Shown here piece after piece: positions 34,749 to 45,792 of a stretch of 64,000 nucleotides of DNA (the first letter of the stretch is position 1; each line of letters begins with the position of its first letter). The stretch lies in contig DF236967.1 of the NCBI GenBank assembly GCA_000708835.1, positions 64,822 to 128,821 of the forward strand, in the 5' to 3' direction. A model generated the notes under the pieces. The model was not told the DNA's origin and did no database searches. It saw nothing but the letters and a program-made list of their open reading frames with translations. Origin of the DNA: Klebsormidium nitens. Its lineage: Eukaryota > Streptophyta > Klebsormidiophyceae > Klebsormidiales > Klebsormidiaceae. A program made the translations under genes and the position numbers.

Positions 34749-36921
34749 GAAGGTACCTAGTTATATAGTGAAGCACGCTTAAGGTACATGCAAAAGGAGA
34801 GAGCTAACGTTAGTGCAAGCAGTGCATTCGTTGGATTCGTCCTGTAAAGAACATCTTTGCCCCTTGATTTAGAAAAAGGACAATCTTTTATAGATTGTCA
34901 TCCTTCTACCGGTCTTATGTTCGTAGTGACCACAATAAGGAGCATCTTGTAATGCACATGTGTTGCATCAACTTGAAGGCACCAAAGTATAGTTCGTGTT
35001 TTTTGCTCTGTGGATAATCCAATCCGACGCCTATATGGCTAGGTATAGTCAAAGTAGGCTCTCTTACAATTGGAGGAAGCGACTTCCTGGAGCAATCGGG
35101 TGCGTTGAATCCTATTTACGTCCCCAATTACCGAGCACAAATCATGTATGCACACTGATGAATCACATACGGTGTAATTCAACGACGGTTTGTTGCCAGC
35201 AATCAACCACTGAACTTAGTTGGCGGTAAAATGTATACCACTGAGTACCTCTTAAATACCACACTCGTGAAAAACACGCCAAGTCCGACTAGCTAGCAAT
35301 CGGCTTCAATTAGACCTATAGGCCCTCGCTCCCGCAGGCCGCTGTCAATATCATCGACTTGTGTTGAAGATGCAGCATGGCTTGCATACGTCTAGCTGAT
35401 TCCAACCCTCCCCGAAACTTTCCGATATCCAAGTTACATTTTAAGAAGTAATTAACGAGTCCGTTGAACTTGTACTTGTACGACGGTGCTATAGAAATAC
35501 GTTGAGTGAATCTATATATCTTCAAAATATACTTCAACTAAGTACAGGGCCCCGGCCATGCAGCATGCTTTGATCACGGGTCATGCAGTGCACTGCCCTC
35601 GTGGTGCCGAACATGCTCGCGATCATTGGAAGGTTCATTACAACAGTCACAACATTGAACGTCATAGGAGGAATGCACATAACAAGTGCTGGCACCACGG
35701 CCCGTGGCATTTGGATCATTAATTTGGATCTGGTGCATGGGGGCCGGGCGCGCCAAATGAGTCATTTCCGAACCCTGGTCTTCGATACCTACACAATGGT
35801 TTCTCTTGACCCCATCCCTAGTGCCGCTAATACTACTAAATAGGAGTAGTCTCGATTTCATGTTGAATTACGGCTATGTTGAGTTAGGTCATGCCCGGGG
35901 GACGGGTGGGGTTGGTTTGGGGGTTTAGGGTGGGTACGGGTGCGGAGCATGTTAACATTGGGTTTAGGTTTTTAGTTTGTTTGCGCCCGGGATACTGATC
36001 TAACTCAACATACACCCAACTCAACATAAAATCGAGACTTATACAAATAGGTAGATGTGAAAAGAACTCGAGTACCAGTGTACAGTCTATGGTAACAGTA
36101 AAGACGGCACGAGTACCGTACAGTATTGAACAGGCGCCTGGCGGACCGCAGAACTTCGCGATGGACGAAATCGCAGCGGATCTGAACAGAAGGACTCCAG
36201 TCTGCAAAGTTTAGCTAGGGGGTCGCAAACTTTGGCAGGACAGGTTCCGATACTAGGGTTTGGACAAACCGGGCCTAACTGACAATAAACGGAAGATCTC
36301 GAGCGTTCATTTTTTTGACGTCAAAATCTGGACGGCAACGCCGCGATTCTTGGTCGTCCCCCAGCTATTCTGGGGTTCTGCGGCCCGCCTGTGAAATACC
36401 GGTACTGGCCGGACGCTATCCAGCTTCCGGTTACTCAAGAATGCTCGTTGACGCTTGCGGTCCAACTTATCAACGGTTCTGAGTGTTTCAATGGGTACCT
36501 TGAGCGTCAGATGGCTACAGTAAGAATCACGTGACGGACCGCTGGCATGCACGCTCTAGGTCTCCTCTTTCAATAAGTTGTACTGATCTGTACTGCATTG
36601 ATAGTACGTCCACCTGCGTTTTCTCATGTGAACAGCTTTGGGTACGTATTTGCAGAATCTACGAAGTTACAGTAGTGACGAGTCTTCCAGGGCGCAAATG
36701 ACGGCTGCTAAAGTTGTGTTAACATTAGAAGGGCGACGTTAGCCTTCGAGGTAAGGGGCTTACCTATTTCTGGAGAAGACGTCATTCTTGGGAGAGGGGC
36801 CTGTCGAAAACTGTTGCATTGGAGGTGCTGTTCATGCTTGAGCTGAATGCGGCGTCCTCCGAGCTAAGCTCTTTCTGCGGGGGAGCTTTTTCAAGCACCA
36901 TAAGAGAAGTTCAGAATCGCC
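34749..36921. other. Intergenic, contains a small inverted-repeat element
   Basis: This 2.2-kb AT-rich stretch lies between the amylase-like and amidotransferase-like genes. Apart from the element at 35848-36039, I see only short unbiased frames. The 3' UTR of the first gene and the promoter of the second must be here. Confidence 0.6.
35848..36039. mobile_element. MITE-like element, 192 bp, with 43-bp terminal inverted repeats
   Basis: The left end starts AGTCTCGATTTCATGTTGA and ends TATGTTGAGTTAGGTC (to 35890). The right end (35997-36039) is its near-perfect complement, with the reverse strand starting AGTCTCGATTTTATGTTGA. The interior is G-rich and carries GGGGTTTAGGGTGGG (telomere-like TTTAGGG once). 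AAATAGG occurs near both outer ends but is not an exact target duplication. There is no coding capacity, as in a non-autonomous DNA element. Confidence 0.75.
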
Positions 36922-39900
36922 ATGGCTGAGAACGGCAAGTTCCTCTGCTACGCTCCGAACCACAAGATCACGAAATGGATCCCCGTGCGCAACAACACGG
37001 ACAAGGTAGTGCAAGAGAAGCTAGACTCTGTGGTTTTTGGGGAGCCGGACCCAGATGCTGCTCCAGCGGCCCCAACGGCCGTTGAATCACCCGGGGTCAA
37101 AAGACGATCAAGCTTTGACATGAGAAGTGCAAGCGAGGAGGAACGGAAGACAAAGAATCAGCAGCACTCGGTTGGGGTTGCTTCTTGGACCTTGCCGGGG
37201 GGGGGCATAGCAGTAGACAGAAAGTCAGGGCCGCTGCCCCACGCACCAGGGCTCGTGCTAGTCAGACCAGTCATCTTCTCAACTAAAGATGTAAGCTTCT
37301 ATGGCAGATCTCTCGTCTCTTTTCTGGCTGCACCATCAATGCTCACAACAATCCAGATTGCATTCATGATCCTTCATGGACTTTATGTCCCGGTAGCCCC
37401 TTGCAATGGCCTGTGAAAGGAAGACAAAAGGGGCCAGATTAAGGGAGCAGACTGCCCTGGCCTGTGAATGATATGTTTGGGCATACAGGCATAACACTGA
37501 CATTCTTTGCTGTAAGAATTAATTGGTAGTCTGATCACAATCAGTTGTTCACGTCCTAGACTCAAGAGACCAAGGAACAAAGGAGAATGAGGACCTTGAT
37601 TGGGATTGAGCCACTGTCTCAGCTGGAAATGCATGCTGAAAGCAACTTTCGCATATCTGAGGATGTCCAATCGACCAACTCAAACGGAGTGTTTTCTGCT
37701 TCTGAGCAATTCCTGCTTGAACCCTCACTGAAGTGTTGTCAACAGTGCCATGTCCAGGCACGTCTTAAGGAGGCTGCCTCTGCTGACAAGCAGCACAATC
37801 TTCTCCGCTGTCTCTGCAAGGGTTTCTTATCAGTTGCATTGTAAGATGTCTTTGGATGGGCTGATATGCACACAAGTTCCATCAACTTGTCAATGAATGT
37901 TAAACTGTGAAAATTGGTGCCATACATAGACGAGCTTGAGCCACGGAATAGTCTGCCCACATGGACAATTAGCAACCTTCACATCTGTGTGATGGCCCAC
38001 AAAAGTAACGATGAGGCAAATGACTTTCAGCGAAGCTGCGAGGTTCTTCTTACTGCACCTGCTCAGATCCATACAAGCCTTCCGACGCAAGCAAGCATAG
38101 TCACAAGCCTGACTCAAAAGTCGCTCTTCCATGCTGCAGACTATGATCGCCTTCAACGGCTACCTTTCCAACGCAACTGAGCTCATCGGCACATTCACCA
38201 CCTCAAGAACTGTGTACGAGACCAAACTTGGCGGCCTCATCCGGCGCGAGGCGGTGGTCCCCCCGGCCTGGTAAGCAACATGGTCAAGAAAGGGCAAGTC
38301 TAGTTGTTCCATCTCACAAGTGCTAAACGAATATGCCCAGGTTATCTGTATGTATGGGCCCTTCTGACTGCCATACCCCGCCCCTGTGTCCACTTCCAAT
38401 CATATGAGAAGGACAGCCTCCTCTTGAGGGCTTCCAGGAGCAGAGCTCATCGAGTGCAGTAGCAGCAATGAATCAGCAACTTTCGATCCGTTTTCTGCAC
38501 CGGCAAAGAGCTGAAGAGACACCCAATAACAAAAGGCCACTTCAGTGTTAGCAGAAACGCTAAACCAGAGAATGATTCGCCCGTGGTCTGGACCTCTGCA
38601 GGTGCATAAGAATCGAAAATATCCTCTTCTAGCCAGTGGCCTTTCCACTCGTTCAAATCGGTCTTTTTGGTAACCGGAACAAAGTCTTCTAACTGAGCTG
38701 CAGACCTTACTGGTGAAGACTCGACAGATGGTGAAATACTGTTCCACAGATCCGTCGCTAGTCATTGCTTATCTTCAAGGGCAAGCAGCAGATTTCACAG
38801 TCAGAGCATCCCTCGTCATGTCTAGCTCCCTTTCTCCTCTGTTCAGAAGAAAAGCTCCGTTCGTTCTTTAAATTTCAGCACTGTTGCCCTTGCATTTCGT
38901 CTCATCCCCACCTGCCAATCCAGAGAGCCGAACCAGGCCGCTTCGTGTCCTTCTTCGAGCGTCCATGATTACCCCTACTCCGAGAAGATTCCTCGCTTCG
39001 ACCTCCCTATTTCCTCTTAGCTCTTTGCGCGTGCCAGATTCTTTCGCTTCCCCAAAGCTTCAATCACGATTTACACCAATCTTCACTCATCCAACTTCCA
39101 AACCCTTAAGGGCAGAACGCACATGGTCGTCGATTCCAGTCGTCTCCCTGAGTATGCGGTAAGATTCGAAAATGCTCGTATACAATCAAAATACCCCCCC
39201 AAAGAATAGAATTCCTTTCTCCCCCCAGGAAACTCTGCGGCAACAAGGACACGCTGGAGGCGGAGGTGGTGCTCCGCATGTACGAGCACCTGGGCGCCGA
39301 GAAGGCCCTCCCGCTGCTGCGCGGCCGCTTCGCCTTCGCGCTCTACGACTCCAGCAAGAACCGCGTCTTCGCCGCGCGGGATCCCTCCGGCCACTGCTCG
39401 CTCTTCGAGGCGGAAGACGAAGACGGCGGCCTGCTGATTTCGTCCTCCGAGGGGGTCACCGTCCCCGGGTGTTTTGACTGGGATGAGATCCCCCCGGGGC
39501 ACTTCGTGCTGGGCCGCCGGCGGGGGCTGCAGGTAAGGCTACAAGTTAGGTAAAGTAAGCTTCAGGGAAAGTAGGCTAACCAGCCTGAGACCTGTGGGGT
39601 TAGTTTGGGGGTTTAGGGTGGGTACGGGTGCGGAGCGGGTAATATTGAGAGTTACTAGATATTCAGTGTTAGGGTAGGAGCCTAATAAACTTAAAGCTTA
39701 CTTACCTAAATTGAAAGAAACATCTGCTGCAGCGCTATGCGGAGCCGGACGATCCCGAGTATCTGAAGAAGATGGAGGAGGCCAAGGCGGCGCGCGAGTT
39801 CGAGCAAGAGGCGCAGAACGAGCTGAGCGCGGGCGAGCGGTACAACAAGCTCATGGCGGGGCTGCGCTACCATGACAAGTGAGCCGCAGATGCGGTCTGG

Positions 39901-40374
39901 GGCACGTGACCTCGGAAGAGCTTCTTTTCGTGAAAGAGAGTTTCGTGATCGGAAAAGTGCAAAGCAGTTTGACCTCGAATCCAGGCGATGAGAACGTGCT
40001 CGCTGGAGCTCAACGCGCCCGTGCAACAAGGCCGGTCTCGTTAGCTTGGCTGGCGACGTGAATGCTGTTCAAGTGCTTGGTTCTCTGAAAGCTCTCGCCC
40101 CTCGTATTCTCGGACGCCCGTACTGGCACTTCTAAGCATGCGTGTTTGCACGAGTCTGCGAAAATCATAGGTCCTCTGAGATGATTCCCTCAGGACCGTG
40201 TATCGAAGCTTGATTGAAGGCCCGCACGCTCTAAGTATCACCGGTTTTTGCAGGCCGGGCGGTGGCGTCACGCGGAGCGACTCGTTCACCCACGTGGGGT
40301 CGCCCCCTAAGCCCGGTCGGCCTCCTCATCCGTCGCACCCAAAGGCCAGAGCTGCGGCTGTCGTGGGCCACTAA
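36922..40374 (+). CDS. Class II glutamine-amidotransferase-like protein (TSJT1/DUF3700-like)
   Basis: Cytosolic Ntn-hydrolase-fold protein resembling plant stem-specific TSJT1 and aluminium-induced proteins; biochemical role unknown. Exons: 36922-37005, 38140-38270, 39229-39532, 39733-39878, 40254-40374; in frame, 261 aa. The start has a good context (CGCCATGGCT). The fold segments are MIAFNGYLSNATELI, KLCGNKDTLEAEVVLRMYEH and RGRFAFALYDSSKNRVFAAR. ISSSEGVTVPGCFDW follows, then PPGHFVLGRRRG. The C-terminal tail is Pro/His-rich after a charged helix (KKMEEAKAAREFEQEAQ). The junction PPAW-KLCGN is fixed by phase. There is no N-terminal catalytic Cys, so glutaminase activity is doubtful. The end of exon 1 is the weak point: the frame stays open with coding-like residues (KRRSSFDMRSASEEE) to about 37160, and a later donor such as that at TCG/GTTGGG is possible. 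Confidence 0.7.
38965..39158 (+). other. Possible alternative first exon encoding a transit peptide
   Basis: An ATG at 38965 opens a Ser/Thr/Pro/Arg-rich frame (MITPTPRRFLASTSLFPLSS) with only a few acidic residues. It ends at a strong donor (ATGCG/GTAAGA) in the exact phase needed to join exon 3 of the amidotransferase-like gene. It would give a product with a plastid-type presequence that lacks the first strand of the domain. It rests on phase and composition only. Confidence 0.4.
39545..39710. mobile_element. Second inverted-repeat element, in intron 3
   Basis: The left arm (GTTAGGTAAAGTAAGCTT at 39545) and the reverse complement of the right arm (TTTAGGTAAGTAAGCTTTAA from 39710) form imperfect inverted repeats about 166 bp apart. 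The interior at 39596-39636 equals 35908-35948 of the first element in 40 of 41 bases, although the arms differ. The element ends about 22 bp before exon 4. Confidence 0.65.
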
Positions 40375-41853
40375 ACGACCAAGAAACATGACCTTGTTTA
40401 GAGAGAGGAATTTGCACACCTTCAGTTAAGAGCGAAAGCTCACACTTGTGATGCCTTGCAAGGAGGTACAGTAGGTTCGGAGCATACAATGACGTCGTAT
40501 CTGGAGTTGTTTGGATTGCAGCGCGATAAAGGCCGGTGCGAGACGGCTGTGTTTGATATTGTAGATGTAGGTGCTCTTGAATGGCTCGTACCATATGCAC
40601 TTTTCGGTGGTCGAGGAGAGTTGAGGACTTCAGACTATCTTCCGATTGGACAAGACGCTTGATCAACCTCCTCTGACCTGGAGGTCAGTGGAAGCGCTGC
40701 GGCGGTTAGTACGTTTGGGGCTCCAAACTCCGACCATGCTATACGGGAGCCCAAAGATCATTTGCAAGAGTCGCAGATATGATGGCGATCTGAAAGAGTG
40801 GATAAGTAAGAAGAATTACATTCTTTAATTTAGGCTGCTGGCCGCGGTGCCTATAAAATGTGTGTGCTCAAAGAACGTGCAGTTCTGCATGACGATCTCC
40901 GTTCATTCCAGTTGCCATTTAGGCATGCCCGGCCCCGGCACTTGAGCAGCGCCAGTCGACCGTGTAGACGCGGGGGCGGGCCGTGTAAGCTGGCTGCATG
41001 ATTGTAAGTTTACTCCATCATTCTAGCCGGCAGTGCTGGCATGCGTCCCCGCATGTGCCAGCACTGGCCGGCCGTCCCGGCCCTACCGTTCGACCTCTTT
41101 TTGAGGACGTAGCAGTCTCTTTTCAGTATAAAAATAGGGCTGTGATGCAGCGCAGGTCCCGGCGACGCACCGTACGCGAGTTCTAGAGCTAGCGACACAT
41201 TAGGTTCGGCGCGGAGCTTGCATAACGGACTTTATTTTCCGACGTACGTACAACTGCAAACACTATCATCATCGTTCGAGCTCCTAACATGATGATCGCT
41301 AGTCCGACGCGAGATTGATACAACCTGTTTGGCCTGAAAGGGCCCGCGGATTGCACATGAACCATGCATGCGGGTTTTTATTGAAAGCATCGGTGCATGA
41401 TCATCACCCGCCGCGCGGTCTAATGAGTCAAACAACCATGCCAATCTGCCATTGCAATAATCAATTACAGCGCGCTAGAGCTTATATACGCGGATACAAA
41501 GAGCTAGAAAGTCTTGGGGTCCATGCGCATGCATGCCCAATTCGCCGCTTATGCACATATGCAGCGCCGCCTGCATGACTTAATCAATAAGCTGCCATAA
41601 AACATGCCTGGGATCTCCGGTTGTTTGCATGATTTTACTGCCATGAGAACTTCGAAGACTGCATGGTTGAGTGAATCTCCTCTGGCGGGAATAAATCGAG
41701 CTTCTCATTCCCGTGCACCTGGCCCGCGCGCGCTGTCTCTTATTCTATACTGAATGTTTCCTCTCTGTTCAAGAAGTTGCGAAGCTTGGGCAGTCTCTTT
41801 TGACCGCCACAAACGCAAAGTTGCATCGTAATGTACACGTGGCCTGGCCAGCT
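40375..41853. other. Intergenic between convergent genes, with hairpin
   Basis: About 1.5 kb rich in CATGCA-type words. TATAAAA-like strings occur on the + strand near 40851 and 41115 with no downstream gene I can recognise. The notable structure is the hairpin at 41026-41072. A non-coding transcript is possible but not shown. Confidence 0.5.
41026..41072. repeat. Long GC-rich hairpin
   Basis: GCCGGCAGTGCTGGCATGCG pairs with CGCATGTGCCAGCACTGGCC plus GGC across a 4-nt loop, with two small bulges, giving about 20 paired bases. It does not resemble a terminator or tRNA. The stem length is at the low end for a small-RNA precursor. Confidence 0.8.
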
Positions 41854-44800
41854 CTAGGGCCGAATATCGTTTGCGGTCGCTTCACTTGTCTCGCCCTTCT
41901 TCCTCTTCACAGCTGCTCTGCTTTTCCCTTGCTTTCTCTCTGTTTTTGTAGCTAAGTCTCTGAAAGCTGATGGACACAAAGCGCTGATTCGACAGTCTCC
42001 ACATCGTGGTCTTAGAGGCGTGCAAACCTGCAGCGTCGCGGGAGAATAACTTGACTGCGGATCCACACTGAGTTTCCGTCTCAAGCTGAGCCCAAGCATT
42101 GTCAACGATAATTCACAAAACTGTTGCGTCAAACACAGGGCATCGGATTCCTGTCAAATATCTGGCGGAGGGACGGACACCGAATTCCGGCGGGGGTGGT
42201 AACCAGTCCAAGTCGCGGGCATTGCAATCAGAGCTCAATACCATCACTGGCTTCTTAGCTTCATGAAAGACGCGCTCGGGCTCGAGCGTTCACACCAACA
42301 GATCGATGTCTGCATCGCGTCAAGAAGCACCATACCTGAAGAAAGAAACTGGGGCGGCGCTAACTGACGGGGAGAGCAGCCCCGTCGATCTCTGCTTCAG
42401 CCGAGCTTCATTGGTCAACTTCTGAAGTCCTCGAAATCCTAAATACTCTTGCCAAACCAAACGACTTGCCTGCTGTCCGAAGCCCACAAGTAGAAGGCTC
42501 GTCTCCGCCCACTGCGCTTTCGGCAGCCACGATTCGATCGCCAGGCGCGTCTGCTCGGGCGTCCGGTCGGGGGACGCCCATCCGAGCCGCTCGCAGACGC
42601 GACGCACGTGCGTGTCCACGATGAGACCCTCCTCGGGCCTGCGTGCAAGCAGATCACAGTTGTCTTGCACTGGCTACGTCTGTGGAAGATTCCGGAACCC
42701 TTCTGTGACGATCACGACTTGTCCTATGTGGTTCCCAAATATCAGCCGCTTGGATGCGGTCCACAAGTGCCAGCTGATTATCATTACTGATGAGAAAAGC
42801 TGTTTCAAAAAGCAGTGTGCAAAGTAGCTCGGCAAAACAATCCGGATACACCGTGACGTTGTGCAGACGATTGTAGATGGGACAATGAAAACACAAAACG
42901 AGGCCCTTACGGGACGCTTGAAGAAGCAAAATATTCAGCTTTCACCGATGCTAGCGTCATGCACGTGACGCTTTGAGTTGCTGACAGAGTTGCTGAATTC
43001 AAAGACGAGATAGGGTGACCAGCCTCTCAAGGAGGGCTCACATGTCAAAGGCGACGACCAGAGTCAAATGCGCGACCTTGGGACCCACCCCCGGAAGCTC
43101 CATCTGCACAACGCGCCCGTTATCATTGAACCAATACAGAGGCCCTTTCTTCAAACATTCGCCCTGCCGGTGTGAGCTTGCCTATAAAACTGCAAACCTG
43201 CGGCACGACCACAAAGTGACGAGACTCCGCCACGTCTTGAGCAGTGGGGATAGGCACCGTCCTGATCTGCTCGTAAGTTCAGTCATAAACATCGCAGAAC
43301 GGCGCACAAAAACACTTGCAGAATGCGGAACTGAACGGCCTACCAGTTCGTTCACTGTGCTGGGCACGCGGCCGTTGTGCGGGGCAGCCGCCAGCTTCTG
43401 AGCCATGGCTTTCAAGTGTGCGCCTTTCTGCCTAGGGAGAGAAGAACGGGGAATCGAGGCAGGAACCGACATAGAGAGGAGAACCAGAGTCGTTTCCGGC
43501 CTAGTTCCGAGAAAGCGACCTGTTTGCGAAGCAATGCAAGATGGTTCTGACGATGTCAAGCAAGGGCACCAGATTGATCTCCCCACACGGCAGGGAGAGG
43601 GTGATTTCATTCGCAGACCCACCAACGAAGTGATATGAGCACCCCAGGCTTCTCTTCCGCTTTCCCAGATTTCTAGGTTTCTAGATCGCTTCTTTTCTTC
43701 TTTTAGGCCTGCCAGGCAGCACCCCCTTATCTTCAAGCATAACCCTTTCTGAGAAAGGCTCCGACAAACGACTGCTGCATGACGAAAAAAAGTAATATAT
43801 CCACAGAAGCGCACCTGAAGAAGCCCACTGGGTGCAGGGTGCCCTGTAAACTCTCGACGCTCATCTCAGGGCTTGCTACATTGGCAATCGTCAGGCCGCC
43901 TGGCAGCGCCCGCAGTCGCAGCATCGCGGCAGCCGTGACTGGGTCTTTGGTCTGAGAGCTTATCATTGCAGCCACCAATGCTTGGAACCGTTGGGTTTCG
44001 AGGTCTGCTTCTGGGTCAACACACTGCCAAAGGAGAGGGAGGGAGTGAGCGATCTGTTGATGACCTTCTTTTGTCCGGAGCAAAGCTGGCTGCCTCACAT
44101 AGGTCAACTTGCCAAGATTGTTACTGTGCAATTTTAAAGTTCAAAGCTTAGCAACTAGCAGCTGGGTCAATCAGGACTGAATGGTACACAAGAAAGATTG
44201 TCCTTTGGGAGGCCGCACAGGGGTGCAACTTGTAAGAAGGGGTTCATGGACAGACGAGCAGTCTGTGGAGGGCACATGGGGAAAGTGGCTGATGTCCTGA
44301 ATTGAAAAGCCCCTGCCCAGAACGGCACATGCCAGGATCTTCTTTGTGTTCCAAAGGAGTAGGGCGGGCGGGGGCAAGCAGTGCCTATTGAGGGAATGAC
44401 AGTTCAACGACAATGAGCGAAGAGTTGTGAATGTATCTTGAGATTACCTGCCTGGTGCCAAAGAGATCAACAGGGGCATCCCTTGCGGTCCGCATCTCCC
44501 TGCAAATACACACATTATCTGGTGAATGTCCCATCCAGCATCTATTGAAAAGACGGTGCTTCCAAATCCGTGTGCTGGCCTCACACGCTGTTCAAGTTCG
44601 TACATGGTTTCGCACCACCTAGGAGCAGATCCAACAAAATGCTACCCCAACTATAACGCTAAGGTGAATCGCTTTCTCAAGTTCGACGTCACTGCAAGGA
44701 CTTTCACACAACATTGAAACTTTGCTAAAAGCCATCACAGCACATCAGTGCACACCACTTGCCCTCACCTGATGCCGTCGAGCACCTCTTTCCACCTTTC

Positions 44801-45241
44801 TGGGGCTTGTGCTGTTGCAGTGCCCCACTTAAATGCTCCCCGTCCAGCTTTCCTACCACGTTGGTTCGACTTTGCCCCAAACTTTCTCTCTGGAGAATCG
44901 TCAACGCCTGTAGCGCCTAGCACTTCCCCAGTGCATTCTGCAGAAGTATTGGCTCCCTGAAGCGGAGGCATTGCACCAAAACCTCCATCTGAGATTATTG
45001 AAACTCCACTGTTTCCAGCATTCGAAGCAAGGACGGCTAGCTCCTCTATGTCTGCTTCATCGCCATCAAGAAGGCCCACCCGACTTTTCTTCCGAGCAGC
45101 TGGGGGAGGGTTCTTTTTGACCCGACGCGACCCTGCAGTGGCAGAAGTGATGAAGCGGAATCGCTCAAGGGCCTCCATGGCAGCTGTCGCCACGACTGTG
45201 CGCAATCCTGGAGGATGATATCTAACCAAATTCTGATTCAT
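41854..45241 (-). CDS. NTH1: Endonuclease III homologue (bifunctional DNA glycosylase/AP lyase)
   Basis: Removes oxidised pyrimidines and cleaves the abasic site in base excision repair (nucleus and organelles in plants). Exons: 45241-44769, 44499-44448, 44023-43815, 43431-43344, 43103-43042, 42638-42470, 42027-41854; in frame, 408 aa. The N-terminal 150 residues are basic and low-complexity, possibly targeting plus nuclear signals. The core starts VLDGIREMRTARDAPVDLFG, then FQALVAAMISSQTKDPVTA and GTLHPVGFFRQK. The helix-hairpin-helix is MELPGVGPKVAHL with catalytic K283, and VDTHVRRVCERLGW carries catalytic D303. The iron-sulfur loop is C353-X6-C360-X2-C363-X5-C369. The exon 6 donor is CAG/GCAAGT, so intron 6 is GC-AG; no GT in the right phase exists nearby. 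The start at 45241 is the first ATG of the open frame; a later Met is possible. Confidence 0.93.
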
Positions 45242-45792
45242 GTGTTGGGCTCCTTGAACACGGGGGATGTGAGCAAGCTAGCGCTGTTTCAGCTAGGCAG
45301 CAGAAGAGCGCGCTGGAAACTAGGAAAGGGTAGCAACTATCCAGCAAAGGACTCGGACTGGACGAGGTCGACAATGGTCCCACAGTTCAACCGACAAAGG
45401 TTCGTATTGGCTTTCACCCTGTACACGTGGCTGCACCGCTCACAGCCTCACACTGCTCCTGACTCCGGCGAGTCCACGGCTCTCGAGTCTCGCGTGCCCC
45501 ATCTCTGCTTGCACAAGCAATGCTGCCTCTCTTCAGCTTGAAGTTCAGGCACACACACACACAGTGACACAGTTCAACTTCAGGGGCAAGACGAAGAACG
45601 CAAGATTGATATCCTCCGAGTTCAACGGCAATGTGGGGCACACTGGCCCGTGAGGTCAACTGTCCCGTTATGGTGGCAGAGCCCGGCGGCGCCACGCTGC
45701 TGGCAAGCACCCAGTCTGCATGCAGCCTTTGTATAAAGTGCGCCAGCGGGGACAGATCTTAGGCGCCCAGGGACTGACGTAGCGCGCAAACC
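45242..45792. promoter_or_regulatory. Divergent promoter region of NTH1 (-) and STN8 (+)
   Basis: 551 bp between start codons. On the + strand, TATAAA at 45732-45737 lies 55 bp upstream of the STN8 ATG, a good TATA position for a short 5' UTR. A (CA)7 tract occupies 45550-45563. No TATA is evident on the NTH1 side. Confidence 0.6.

Noticed and set aside
35921-35940. Interstitial telomere repeat
   Set aside because: Only one TTTAGGG unit is present; it belongs to the core of the inverted-repeat element.
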